This document shows, in pieces, positions 49,470 to 58,702 of a stretch of DNA of 64,000 bases. Positions within the stretch are counted from its first letter, which is position 1; the number at the start of each line of letters is the position of its first letter. The position numbers were made by a program, and so were the translations under genes. This DNA is from Lachnospiraceae bacterium (GTDB lineage Bacteria > Bacillota > Clostridia > Lachnospirales > Lachnospiraceae), in the NCBI GenBank assembly GCA_017461045.1, contig JAFTZJ010000048.1:1-64000 (forward strand), written 5' to 3'. The notes under the pieces are model-generated. The model was not told where the DNA came from and ran no database searches. It saw nothing but the letters and a program-made list of their open reading frames with translations.

Positions 49470-50564
49470 ATGACAATTCGGGAAAAACAGGAAGCATGGG
49501 AACAGAAGTATTTGAGTGAATTTGCGTCCTTGAGTATTGCGTCCAGAGGAAGGGATGTTGAGGAACCGCAGTGTGATTTGCGTCCGATTTACCAACGTGA
49601 TCGAGATCGGATTATTCATTCCAAATCATTTCGTCGTCTGAAGGATAAGACACAGGTATTTTTATCGCCGGAAGGGGATCATTATCGAACAAGACTAACC
49701 CACACCTTGGAAGTTTCCCAGAATGCAAGAACCATAGCCAGAGCACTCGGACTAAATGAAGATTTGACAGAAGCCATTGCTTTGGGACACGATTTGGGAC
49801 ATACACCTTTTGGGCATGCCGGAGAAAGAGCGTTGAGTGCAGCACTTTGGGATTTGTTGGAAATGCAACTAACCGATGCGGACAAGCAAGGTACGGAGGA
49901 ATATCGGGAACGATTATTTGATGAAGATGGCAATCCAAGAGTGTTATTCCATCACAATGAACAGAGCATTCGTGTAGTAGAGAAATTAGAGAAAAAGGGC
50001 AAGGGATTGAACCTGACATGGGAAGTGCGGGATGGTATACTGAATCATCGCTCTGTCTGTGAACCGGCGACCATGGAAGGGAAGGTGGTTCGGTTTGCGG
50101 ATAAGATTGCATATATTAATCATGATATTGATGATGCAATTAGAGCAGGCATTATATATGAATCTGATTTGCCGGATGTATGCACCCGGGTGCTGGGACA
50201 TAGCACCAGAGATCGTATTAATTCCATGATACATGATATTATTATGAATAGTGAAGGTAAGGATACCATTTGCATGTCAGAAACTACAGAACAGGCAATG
50301 AAAGCATTACGTCAATATATGTTTCAACATGTGTATTTTAATCCGAAAGCAAAGAGTGAGGAGATTCGTGCAGAGTCCATGATTCGCCAATTGTTTACAC
50401 ATTATTATGATAATTCGGAGGAACTACCGGAGGAATATCGACTCATGATTCAAGAAGGAGAAAGAACCGAAACGGTAGTCTGTGACTATATAGCAGGTAT
50501 GACGGACTCTTATGCAGTTCATACCTTTGAAAACTTATTTGTGCCAAAGGCATGGCAAGGGTAA
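49470..50564 (+). CDS. dgt: dGTP triphosphohydrolase-like HD-domain protein
   Basis: Hydrolyses dGTP or other dNTPs to the nucleoside and triphosphate, tuning nucleotide pools. The 364-residue protein has the N-terminal segment RPIYQRDRDRIIHSKSFRRL and the HD-domain metal ligands in RTRLTHTLEVSQNARTIARA and IALGHDLGHTPFGHAGE (His, His-Asp). A later Asp is in GKVVRFADKIAYINHDIDDA. It is the shorter dgt-like type usual in Firmicutes. TAAGGAG precedes the ATG. It heads the cluster with dnaG (9 bp gap) and rpoD, an arrangement shared by many Clostridia. Confidence 0.94.
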   Translation: MTIREKQEAWEQKYLSEFASLSIASRGRDVEEPQCDLRPIYQRDRDRIIHSKSFRRLKDKTQVFLSPEGDHYRTRLTHTLEVSQNARTIARALGLNEDLTEAIALGHDLGHTPFGHAGERALSAALWDLLEMQLTDADKQGTEEYRERLFDEDGNPRVLFHHNEQSIRVVEKLEKKGKGLNLTWEVRDGILNHRSVCEPATMEGKVVRFADKIAYINHDIDDAIRAGIIYESDLPDVCTRVLGHSTRDRINSMIHDIIMNSEGKDTICMSETTEQAMKALRQYMFQHVYFNPKAKSEEIRAESMIRQLFTHYYDNSEELPEEYRLMIQEGERTETVVCDYIAGMTDSYAVHTFENLFVPKAWQG

Positions 50565-50573
50565 AGGAGAAAA

Positions 50574-52361
50574 ATGTTCTATTCAGAAGATTTAGTGGAA
50601 GAAATCCGTTCCAGAAACGATATAGTGGATGTGATTAATTCCTATGTTAGTTTGAAAAAAAAGGGAAATACCTATACGGCGTGTTGCCCTTTTCATAATG
50701 AAAAGACACCTTCCTTTCACGTAAGCCGTGAAAAACAGTTATATCATTGTTTTGGTTGTGGTGCGGCAAGAACGGTATATACGTTCTTACAACAGTATGA
50801 GAATTACACCTTTCCGGAATCTGTAGAATACTTGGCAAAGCGGGCAGGTATACAATTACCGCAACGGGAAATGACCTTGCAGGAGCGAAAGGAAGCGGAT
50901 TATAACAGTGCTCTGAAAGAGATTAATAAAGCGGCTGCCGGATATTTTTATTACGCATTGCGCCAGAAGAATGGGGAAGCAGCCATGACGTATCTGACGG
51001 AACGGGGATTGTCTCAGGAAACCATTCACAAATTCGGTTTGGGCTATTCCAATATGTACCGGGATGATTTGTATCAATATCTGAAGAAAAAGGGTTATGA
51101 TGATAAATTGCTAATCGATTCCGGACTGGTTCGACATGATGAGCGACAAGGTGTAAATGACGTATTTTGGAATCGGGTGATGTTCCCGATTATGGATTTG
51201 AATGGGAAGGTGATTGGCTTTGGCGGCAGAGTATTAGGCGATGGCTTGCCGAAGTATGTGAATTCTCAGGAAACAAAAATTTATGAGAAACGAAGGCATT
51301 TGTATGGATTCCACTTGGCAAGGCGTTCCAGAAGAGAAGGATTTATTCTCTGCGAAGGATATATGGATGTTATAGCTATGCATCAGGCCGGATTTGATAA
51401 TGCGACAGCATCTCTGGGAACGGCATTTACGATTCAACAGGCATTATTACTAAGGCGTTTTGCCAATAAAGTATACTTGGCATATGATAGTGATGGCGCA
51501 GGAACAGCGGCAGCACTGAAGGCAATTCCGATTCTTCGGGAGGTAGGGCTTTCGGCACGTATTATTAATATGCAACCTTATAAAGACCCGGATGAATTTA
51601 TAAAAGCTATGGGAGCAGAAGCCTTTGAAGAGCGTATTCGACAATCGGAAAGTAGTGTTATGTATCAGGTGCGGGTGGCATCGAAGAAGTACAATCAGCA
51701 AGATCCGGAAAGTCGTACGGAGTTCCAGCAAGAGGCTGCTAAAATTATAGCAGCGTTACCGGAACCGTTGGAACGGGATAATTATATAGAGGCAGTATCG
51801 AATCAATACTTTATGGATAAAAAGAAACTAACGGATTTGGTAAATCGTTCCGGCAGATATATGATTGAGCAGAAGCAGTATCAGGAGGCGGCACAGGAAA
51901 TGAAGCCACAGGATATGCGACGGCAGGAACGGGCAGAAGAACGGAAGCAACAACCACAACGGTTATTGCTGACCTGGCTGGTGAATTGTCCGACGGAACT
52001 GTTTCCTCAACTACGAGGCAGAATCGGACCGGAGGATTTCACAGATACGTTCTGTCAAGACTTAGCCCGGCAGCTATTTCAGCAATATGAGCAGGATGGT
52101 AGCGTGCAACCGGCGAAGATTATCAATCAGTTTGAAGATGTGGAGGAGCAGATGCGAGTGGCTTCGATACTACAGACGGAATTGAAAATGGCACCATCGC
52201 CGGAGGATAATTCCATTGTTATTACGGAAATTGTCAGGAAAGTGAAAGAGGAAAGTCTGCAATACCAATTGGCTCATTTGCAGGATTACAGCAAATTACA
52301 AGATATTATTAAACAGAAGAGCGAAATTCCTAATTGGAATATTTCTCTAACCTGTGGTTAA
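50574..52361 (+). CDS. dnaG: DNA primase
   Basis: Makes RNA primers for replication. The 595-residue protein has the N-terminal CHC2 zinc finger (Cys38, His41, Cys59, Cys62; [11 protein letters not shown] and YHCFGCGA). The TOPRIM catalytic core contains [18 protein letters not shown] and [15 protein letters not shown]. The C-terminal helicase-binding region is less conserved. The zinc module has an oddity: the usual GG after GCGA is replaced by AR ([11 protein letters not shown]). Its 3' end lies just before the rpoD ribosome site, the classic primase-sigma operon order. Confidence 0.96.
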   Translation: MFYSEDLVEEIRSRNDIVDVINSYVSLKKKGNTYTACCPFHNEKTPSFHVSREKQLYHCFGCGAARTVYTFLQQYENYTFPESVEYLAKRAGIQLPQREMTLQERKEADYNSALKEINKAAAGYFYYALRQKNGEAAMTYLTERGLSQETIHKFGLGYSNMYRDDLYQYLKKKGYDDKLLIDSGLVRHDERQGVNDVFWNRVMFPIMDLNGKVIGFGGRVLGDGLPKYVNSQETKIYEKRRHLYGFHLARRSRREGFILCEGYMDVIAMHQAGFDNATASLGTAFTIQQALLLRRFANKVYLAYDSDGAGTAAALKAIPILREVGLSARIINMQPYKDPDEFIKAMGAEAFEERIRQSESSVMYQVRVASKKYNQQDPESRTEFQQEAAKIIAALPEPLERDNYIEAVSNQYFMDKKKLTDLVNRSGRYMIEQKQYQEAAQEMKPQDMRRQERAEERKQQPQRLLLTWLVNCPTELFPQLRGRIGPEDFTDTFCQDLARQLFQQYEQDGSVQPAKIINQFEDVEEQMRVASILQTELKMAPSPEDNSIVITEIVRKVKEESLQYQLAHLQDYSKLQDIIKQKSEIPNWNISLTCG

Positions 52362-52393
52362 AATATGATTATGATATGGAAGGATGGAAAACC

Positions 52394-53521
52394 ATGGAAG
52401 TAAAAGAAGAAGTAAAGGATATGGATGCAAAATTTGAAGAATTGTTAAAGTCCTTGATTGAAGTTGCAAAGAAAAAGAAGAATGTCTTAGAAGACAAAGA
52501 GGTGATTGGTCATTTTACAGGAATCGACTTGAATGAGCAGAGAATGGAAGTTGTATATGAATTCTTAGAGTCTCATAACATTGATGTTCTGTCAATGACA
52601 GAAGAAGAACCGGACGATATGACTTTTGAGATTGAAGAAGAGGAAGTTGAACAGATTGATATTTCTGTACCGGAAGGTGTAGGTATCGAAGACCCGGTTC
52701 GTATGTACTTGAAGGAAATTGGTAAGGTGCCATTGTTAAGTGCAGAAGAAGAAATTGCTTTAGCGCAGATGATGGAACAGGGCGGTCCGGAAGGTGAGAA
52801 TGCTAAGAAGAAACTGGCAGAAGCCAATTTGCGTCTGGTAGTAAGTATTGCAAAACGTTATGTTGGACGTGGTATGTTGTTCTTGGATTTGATTCAGGAA
52901 GGTAACTTAGGTTTGATTAAGGCAGTTGAAAAGTTTGATTATAGAAAGGGATATAAGTTCTCTACTTATGCAACCTGGTGGATTCGTCAGGCGATTACCA
53001 GAGCAATTGCAGATCAGGCAAGAACCATTCGTATTCCGGTTCATATGGTTGAAACCATTAATAAGTTGGTTCGTGTACAGCGTCAGTTATTGCAGGAATT
53101 AGGAAGAGAACCATCTCCGGAAGAAATTGCAAAGGACATGAATATGCCGGTAGAACGTGTGCGTGAAATCTTAAAGATTTCACAGGAACCGGTATCTTTA
53201 GAGACTCCGATTGGTGAAGAAGAAGACAGCCATTTAGGTGACTTTATTCAGGATGAGAATGTTCCGGTTCCGGCAGATGCAGCGGCATTTACGTTACTAA
53301 AAGAGCAGTTAGTAGAGGTGTTGGACACATTAACCGATCGTGAACAGAAAGTATTAAGATTGCGTTTTGGTCTGGATGACGGTAGAGCTCGTACCTTAGA
53401 GGAAGTAGGTAAAGAGTTTAGCGTTACCAGAGAGCGTATTCGTCAGATTGAGGCAAAGGCTCTGCGGAAGTTAAGACATCCAAGCCGTAGCCGTAAGTTA
53501 AAAGATTTCTTAGAGGAATAA
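52394..53521 (+). CDS. rpoD: Primary sigma factor RpoD/SigA
   Basis: Housekeeping sigma factor of 375 residues, typical for Firmicutes with a short region 1.1. Region 1.2 is [20 protein letters not shown]. Region 2 has [20 protein letters not shown] and the -10 recognition helix [17 protein letters not shown]. Region 3 contains [12 protein letters not shown]. Region 4 has [20 protein letters not shown] for the -35. I chose ATG 52394, about 10 nt after GGAAGG. In-frame ATGs earlier have no site and overlap dnaG. It is followed 3 bp later by trmK. Confidence 0.97.
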   Translation: MEVKEEVKDMDAKFEELLKSLIEVAKKKKNVLEDKEVIGHFTGIDLNEQRMEVVYEFLESHNIDVLSMTEEEPDDMTFEIEEEEVEQIDISVPEGVGIEDPVRMYLKEIGKVPLLSAEEEIALAQMMEQGGPEGENAKKKLAEANLRLVVSIAKRYVGRGMLFLDLIQEGNLGLIKAVEKFDYRKGYKFSTYATWWIRQAITRAIADQARTIRIPVHMVETINKLVRVQRQLLQELGREPSPEEIAKDMNMPVERVREILKISQEPVSLETPIGEEEDSHLGDFIQDENVPVPADAAAFTLLKEQLVEVLDTLTDREQKVLRLRFGLDDGRARTLEEVGKEFSVTRERIRQIEAKALRKLRHPSRSRKLKDFLEE

Positions 53522-53524
53522 GCA

Positions 53525-54241
53525 ATGGAATTATCAATGCGAATGAAGCAGGTGGCGGACATGGTAGAGCCCTGTAAGACAGTTGCAGATGTAGGCTGTG
53601 ACCATGGTTATGTATCCATTTATCTGATTAAACAGGGCATTGCAGAGCAGGTGATTGCCATGGACGTGCGTAAAGGACCATTGTCCAGGGCAGAGCAGAA
53701 TGTTCAACAGGAGCAGTTGACCGGACAGATTACCTGTCGATTATCAGATGGCTTGGAGAAGCTGACATACGGTGAAGCAGATGCGATTGTGATTGCAGGA
53801 ATGGGTGGCCCTCTTATGATTCGAATTTTGGAGCAAGGGGCGGCTAAACGACAAGGAACGGAGTTGCTTGTGTTGCAACCACAATCTGATATTCCGGCAG
53901 TTCGTCGATATTTACATAAAATCGGTTATGAAATTATTGAAGAAGCCATGCTTCGTGAGGACGGAAAGTATTATACCGTTCTAAAGGGTGTGCCACAAGT
54001 ACATGAGGAATGGAGCCCGGTTGCATACCAATATGGTAAATACTTGTTAGAAAGCAAGTCGAAGATTCTTATGGAATTCTTGGCACAGGAATCACAAGTG
54101 CTGGGACAAATAAGAGATAGTCTTCGAACCCAACAGACAGAAAAAAGCCGGGAACGTTTGGAGGAACTTACACAGCAGCTAGAATGGAATCAGGAGGCGC
54201 AGAGGATATATGAAACTGAGAACCATCATGAACTGGCTTGA
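53525..54241 (+). CDS. trmK: tRNA (adenine22-N1)-methyltransferase TrmK
   Basis: Methylates N1 of A22 in tRNA using SAM. The 238-residue protein has the Rossmann motif TVADVGCDHGYVSIYLIKQG, then AMDVRKGPLSRAEQNV and the catalytic-region VIAGMGGPLMIRILEQG, typical of the YqfN/TrmK family. A coiled C-terminal domain (residues ~165-238) follows. It sits between rpoD and the Nif3-like gene, with which it overlaps by 32 bp, exactly as in Bacillus, where the order is also sigA-yqfN-yqfO. Confidence 0.93.
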   Translation: MELSMRMKQVADMVEPCKTVADVGCDHGYVSIYLIKQGIAEQVIAMDVRKGPLSRAEQNVQQEQLTGQITCRLSDGLEKLTYGEADAIVIAGMGGPLMIRILEQGAAKRQGTELLVLQPQSDIPAVRRYLHKIGYEIIEEAMLREDGKYYTVLKGVPQVHEEWSPVAYQYGKYLLESKSKILMEFLAQESQVLGQIRDSLRTQQTEKSRERLEELTQQLEWNQEAQRIYETENHHELA

Positions 54242-55004
54242 AGAATTATCACCCTTGCAATATGCAGAGGAATGGGATAATGTAGGTTTGCTACTGGGAG
54301 ACGAAAATCAGGAGATTCGGCATATTATGATTGCTTTGGATGCTTCGGATTATGTGATTGAACAGGCAGTAGAACAAAAGGTAGATTTGTTGCTAACGCA
54401 TCATCCTATGATTTTTCGAGCAGTTAAACAAATTAATAATCAGAGCATGGTAGGTAGACGCATTTGGAAGCTGGCATCTCATCAGATTAGTTATTATGCT
54501 ATGCATACAAACTTTGATGTGAAGGGCGGCATGGCAGAGCTGGCTGCAGAGCGAATTGGTTTGCAGGAAACGGTGCCACTTGATATTACCAGCCCGGAAG
54601 GTGCTAATCCGGAGGGCATTGGACGCATTGGAACGATTGCAGAATCCATAACGGTTAAGAGTCTGGCCGGAATAGTAAAAGATAAGTTTGGTTTGAAAAA
54701 TGTGACTGTATATGGGGATTTGCAACGACGTGTACAGAAGATTGCTATATGTCCCGGGTCGGGAAAAAGTGAAATTGATAATGCACTTCGAGCAAATGCA
54801 GAAGTTTTAATAACAGGTGATATTGGTCATCATGAGGGAATCGATGCAGTGGATATGGGGTTAGAAATCATCGATGCAACTCATTATGGTTTAGAACATA
54901 TTTTTATTGAATTTATGGAAGGGTATCTGAAGGAATGTGCAGGGGAATCCGCAGGACTTCAGATTACATGCTTAGATACCGGAAGCCCTGTTACAGTTTT
55001 ATAA
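54210..55004 (+). CDS. Nif3-like dinuclear metal centre protein (YqfO type)
   Basis: A 264-residue protein of the conserved NIF3/DUF34 family, which forms hexamers around a two-metal site; its reaction is not settled, with GTP cyclohydrolase-like links proposed. Metal-binding blocks are DLLLTHHPMIF, YAMHTNFD, VLITGDIGHHEG and DATHYGLEHIF. The middle regulatory insertion found in longer Bacillus YqfO is absent. The start ATG 54210 lies within the trmK gene, 8 nt after GGAGGCGCAGAGG; the 32 bp overlap suggests coupling. Last gene of the dgt-dnaG-rpoD-trmK cluster. Confidence 0.93.
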   Translation: MKLRTIMNWLEELSPLQYAEEWDNVGLLLGDENQEIRHIMIALDASDYVIEQAVEQKVDLLLTHHPMIFRAVKQINNQSMVGRRIWKLASHQISYYAMHTNFDVKGGMAELAAERIGLQETVPLDITSPEGANPEGIGRIGTIAESITVKSLAGIVKDKFGLKNVTVYGDLQRRVQKIAICPGSGKSEIDNALRANAEVLITGDIGHHEGIDAVDMGLEIIDATHYGLEHIFIEFMEGYLKECAGESAGLQITCLDTGSPVTVL

Positions 55005-55102
55005 GAGGAACTGTAAAACGTGAGATTAAAAAGCAAAACGGAAACAGAAATATTGCAGAATAGAGACTAAAAAGCTGCGGAATAGAACAGGAGGTAGTGC
55101 AT

Positions 55103-56764
55103 ATGGGAAATGTAACAGTAAAGGTATATGATGAAACAATTCAGGTAGCAGAGGGAACAAGCCTTTTGGAATTGGCAAAGCAGTATCAGGAGAGAGAATC
55201 GCATGATATTGTGCTGGCCTACATGAATGGAAAACTCTGCGAATTATTTAAGCCGATTGTAATGGATAGTGAAATTCGGTTTTTAACTACGGCAGATGAG
55301 ATTGGTTATCAATCCTATAAGAGAAGTGCAACCTTACTGATGCTAAAGGCAATCGATGATGTTATGGGACATAAAGAGGATTTTCAGGTTCGGGTAATGT
55401 ATTCCATTTCTCATGGATATTATTGTGAGATTGAAGGATTAAGAGATGGCATTAGTCAGGATTTGTTATATTCCATTAAGCGTAGGATGAAGGACTTAAT
55501 CTGGGCAAATGTACCGATTAAGAAAGAAAGTATCAGTACAGATGTGGCGATTAAACGTTTCGCTGCAGAGGGTATGAAGGATAAGGTGCGCTTGTTCCAG
55601 TATCGTCGGGTTTCTGCTGCAAATGTATATAGTATAGAAGATTATGAAGATTATCATTATGGATATATGGTGCCAAGTACAGGTTATATCAAATGCTTTG
55701 ATTTGATTCTGTATAGTGCCGGTTTTGTGTTAATGATGCCTAGCAAGGAAGCACCGGAAGAACTGGCTCCGTTTGAGGCACAGAAAAAGCTGTTTAAGGT
55801 GCTGAAAGAATCAGAGGATTGGAGCACTATGCTTGGGGTTGATACGGTTGGTGCTTTAAATGATGTAATCGCAGACGGCGGTGTCGGTGATTTAATGCTG
55901 GTGCAGGAAGCGTTGCAGGAGAAGAAGATTGCAGAGATTGCAGAGCGTATTGAACGTGATGGCAAGAAGATTGTTTTGATAGCAGGTCCAAGTTCATCCG
56001 GAAAAACCACGTTTTCTCATCGGTTAAGCATTCAGCTTCGTGCACATGGTATGTGTCCGCATCCGATTGCCTTAGATGACTATTTTGTAAATCGTGAGAA
56101 CACACCGCGTGATGCCGATGGAAAGTATAATTTTGAATGCTTGGAAGCAATTGATTTGAAGCAGTTTAATTCAGACATGTCTCGGTTGCTGGATGGGGAA
56201 AGAGTGGAATTGCCACATTTCAATTTCCATACAGGAATGCGGGAGTATAAAGGCAATTTCAAGCAGTTAAAGTCAGGGGATGTACTGGTAATTGAAGGTA
56301 TTCATGGTTTGAATCCGAAGATGACAGAGCAGTTGCCGGATGACAGCAAGTTTAAGATTTATATTAGTGCTTTGACCAGCTTAAATATTGACCAGCATAA
56401 TCGGATTGCAACAACAGACGGAAGGTTGATTCGTAGAATTGTGCGGGATGCAAGAACTCGTGGCAATTCAGCACAGGCAACGATTGCAATGTGGAATTCC
56501 GTTCGTCGAGGGGAAGAGAGCAACATTTTTCCTTATCAGGAAGAAGCGGATGTAATGTTCAATTCAGCATTAATCTACGAACTAAGTGTTATAAAGCAGT
56601 ATGCGGAACCGTTGTTATTTGCAATTTCCCATGATGCACCGGAATATCAGGAAGCAAAGCGACTTCTGAAATTCCTGGATTATTTCTTAGGAATTAGCGG
56701 AGAAGCAGTACCGAATAATTCGATTTTGAGAGAATTTATTGGTGGAAGTTGCTTTAAAGTTTGA
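55103..56764 (+). CDS. Nucleoside kinase with N-terminal TGS/ThrRS-like region
   Basis: A 553-residue cytoplasmic fusion. The N-terminal ~60 residues form a TGS-like domain (VKVYDETIQVAEGTSLLELA). A segment similar to the second additional domain of threonyl-tRNA synthetase follows (RSATLLMLKAIDDVMGHKED). The C-terminal half is a uridine/nucleoside kinase of the PRK family with Walker A IAGPSSSGKTTFSHRL, the ALDDYFVNRENTPRDADGKY block and LVIEGIHGLNPK. It phosphorylates a nucleoside, probably uridine or cytidine; the substrate is inferred. I chose ATG 55103, 8 nt after AGGAGG. It is separated from the Nif3 gene by 98 bp with no clear terminator. Confidence 0.93.
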   Translation: MGNVTVKVYDETIQVAEGTSLLELAKQYQERESHDIVLAYMNGKLCELFKPIVMDSEIRFLTTADEIGYQSYKRSATLLMLKAIDDVMGHKEDFQVRVMYSISHGYYCEIEGLRDGISQDLLYSIKRRMKDLIWANVPIKKESISTDVAIKRFAAEGMKDKVRLFQYRRVSAANVYSIEDYEDYHYGYMVPSTGYIKCFDLILYSAGFVLMMPSKEAPEELAPFEAQKKLFKVLKESEDWSTMLGVDTVGALNDVIADGGVGDLMLVQEALQEKKIAEIAERIERDGKKIVLIAGPSSSGKTTFSHRLSIQLRAHGMCPHPIALDDYFVNRENTPRDADGKYNFECLEAIDLKQFNSDMSRLLDGERVELPHFNFHTGMREYKGNFKQLKSGDVLVIEGIHGLNPKMTEQLPDDSKFKIYISALTSLNIDQHNRIATTDGRLIRRIVRDARTRGNSAQATIAMWNSVRRGEESNIFPYQEEADVMFNSALIYELSVIKQYAEPLLFAISHDAPEYQEAKRLLKFLDYFLGISGEAVPNNSILREFIGGSCFKV

Positions 56765-56866
56765 TGAAATGACGGATTTGCGTACAGTTATCTTAAGAAG
56801 TTCGTAAGGATACCAAAGGCAAATTATGGTACGATGACTTAGGATAAAACTATGGGGGTAGAGAAC

Positions 56867-57556
56867 ATGGCAACCATTCTGGTAGTAGATGATGAACAAG
56901 AAATTGCGGATTTGGTAGAAATATATCTAACCAATGACGGTTTCGATGTGATAAAGGCGGCAGACGGTGAAGAGTGTCTGCAGAAATTAGAGGAACATCC
57001 GGAGATTATGGTAATCATTTTAGATGTGATGATGCCGAAGATGGATGGATTAGAGGCGTGTCGTCGAATTCGCCGAAACAGTAACATTCCAATTATTATG
57101 TTAAGTGCGAAGACGGCGGATATGGATAAGATTCTGGGATTTGGTACGGGTGTAGATGATTATGTAACAAAACCATTTAATCCGTTGGAATTAACCGCCA
57201 GGGTAAAATCCCAGTTAAAGCGGTATCAGAATATTAATACGGTATCCTTACAGAAAAACAGTGTTACCATAGGAGACCTTACAATTGAAAAAGCAGCCCA
57301 TCGGGTTCGCCGTGGTGAAGATGAGATTGCTTTGACGCCGATTGAGTTTGAGATTCTTTGGTTGTTGGCAAGTCATCCGGGTAAGGTATACAGCACTGAC
57401 GAAATATTTGAACAGGTTTGGAAAGAGCAGGTGTACGAGGTAAACAATACGGTTATGGTTCACATCCGTCGCTTGCGTGAAAAAGTAGAAATTGATTCTA
57501 AGAATCCATCATTGATTAAGACGGTATGGGGAGTGGGATACAAAATTGAAGCGTAA
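56867..57556 (+). CDS. OmpR-family response regulator (VanR-like)
   Basis: A 229-residue response regulator. The receiver has VVDDEQE, phospho-acceptor Asp53 in IILDVMMPKMDGLEAC, Ser in IIMLSAKTAD and Lys in DYVTKPFNPLEL. The winged-helix DNA-binding domain has EIALTPIEFEILWLLASHPG and VMVHIRRLREKVEID, ending IKTVWGVGYKIEA. The closest characterised type is VanR/PhoP. I chose ATG 56867 behind GGGG; an ATG 15 bp earlier lacks a site. It overlaps the kinase gene by 11 bp, so the two are coupled. Confidence 0.93.
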   Translation: MATILVVDDEQEIADLVEIYLTNDGFDVIKAADGEECLQKLEEHPEIMVIILDVMMPKMDGLEACRRIRRNSNIPIIMLSAKTADMDKILGFGTGVDDYVTKPFNPLELTARVKSQLKRYQNINTVSLQKNSVTIGDLTIEKAAHRVRRGEDEIALTPIEFEILWLLASHPGKVYSTDEIFEQVWKEQVYEVNNTVMVHIRRLREKVEIDSKNPSLIKTVWGVGYKIEA

Positions 57557-58673
57557 TGTCTTTGGTAGTTTCCGTATGAAACTTGCTTTGTACGTGTTCT
57601 TAAGTTGTGGTCTTACATTTGTCACGGATACATGTTTTTTAACGGCGCTACGGTTTATACAATGGAATATTAGTAATCTCAGTTCGAAATCGGAAGCTGC
57701 AGCCATTATGGCTATGAGCTTTGAGGCATTTAAGGAATATAATGCGTTGACCTGGATTTTGATAGGGGTGTTATCAATCTTCCTATTCTGTCTGTACTAT
57801 GTTGTTTTTACATCACCTATGATTTCGTACATACGGGAAATCGTGCATGGGGTTGAACGAATCAAGAATGGGGATTTGGAAACACCGATTTCAATACGAT
57901 CCAGTGGAGAGTTGATGGAATTGGCAATGGCAATCAATGAGATGCAGGCAGTACTAAAGACAAGTATTGCAAAAGAACGGGAAGCCGAACATGTGAAGGA
58001 CGAATTGATAACGAATGTAGCACATGATTTGCGGACTCCGTTAACATCTGTTATTGGTTATCTGGCGCTGCTTAAGGATTCCAAAAGCTTAAGTGATGAG
58101 ACCAGAGATAAATACGTTAATATTGCGTATGAGAAATCTTCCCGCATGGAAGGCTTGGTTACAGACTTATTTGACTTTACCCGATACGAGAAGAATAAGA
58201 TGGCAATTACCAAGCAACGGCTGGAATTAAAGCAGTTCATGGAACAGATTATGGACGAGTTCTATCCGAGTTTGAAACAAAACCAGTTAGAATGTTATAC
58301 AATATTCACACCGGAAAAGGTTTACTTAGACGGTGATGGCGAATTACTGGCAAGAGCATTTGGTAACTTAATGTCCAATGCAATTAAGTATGGTTCGGAA
58401 GGAAAGCAGATTCGGGTAGAAATCAATCATTTTCCGGAACTAAAACGAGCACGAGTTGCAATTACCAATTATGGAAGAATTATTCCCAAACGGGATTTGG
58501 AAAAAATCTTTGATAAGTTTTATCGGGGAGATACCTCACGTCCTACTGCCGGGGGAACCGGCTTAGGACTTGCTATAGCGAAGAATATATTTGAAATTCA
58601 TAACGGAACCATACAGGTTCGTTCCGATGAAAACGGAACTGTATTCGAAGTTATATTTCAATTAGAATCATAA
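57546..58673 (+). CDS. Sensor histidine kinase (VanS-like)
   Basis: A 375-residue membrane kinase. It has two spans (LALYVFLSCGLTFVTDTCFL and WILIGVLSIFLFCLYYVV) bounding a short external loop of ~35 residues, then HAMP (VHGVERIKNGDLETPI). HisKA has His160 in VAHDLRTPLTSVIGYLALL. The ATPase domain has FGNLMSNAIKYGSEGK (N box), FDKFYRGDTSR and TGLGLAIAKNI. The start is TTG 57546, about 8 nt after a GGAGTGGGA. The small sensor loop suggests membrane or cell-wall sensing, as in VanS relatives. The downstream exporter gene begins 29 bp after the stop, so the system may control it. Confidence 0.92.
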   Translation: MKRNVFGSFRMKLALYVFLSCGLTFVTDTCFLTALRFIQWNISNLSSKSEAAAIMAMSFEAFKEYNALTWILIGVLSIFLFCLYYVVFTSPMISYIREIVHGVERIKNGDLETPISIRSSGELMELAMAINEMQAVLKTSIAKEREAEHVKDELITNVAHDLRTPLTSVIGYLALLKDSKSLSDETRDKYVNIAYEKSSRMEGLVTDLFDFTRYEKNKMAITKQRLELKQFMEQIMDEFYPSLKQNQLECYTIFTPEKVYLDGDGELLARAFGNLMSNAIKYGSEGKQIRVEINHFPELKRARVAITNYGRIIPKRDLEKIFDKFYRGDTSRPTAGGTGLGLAIAKNIFEIHNGTIQVRSDENGTVFEVIFQLES

Positions 58674-58702
58674 AACTAGAATGATGGAAAGGAAACGGTG
58701 AA

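Noticed and set aside
49612..50234. Several 80-166 codon frames antisense to dgt
   Set aside because: They overlap a well-conserved gene completely, lack ribosome sites and have no recognisable protein features.
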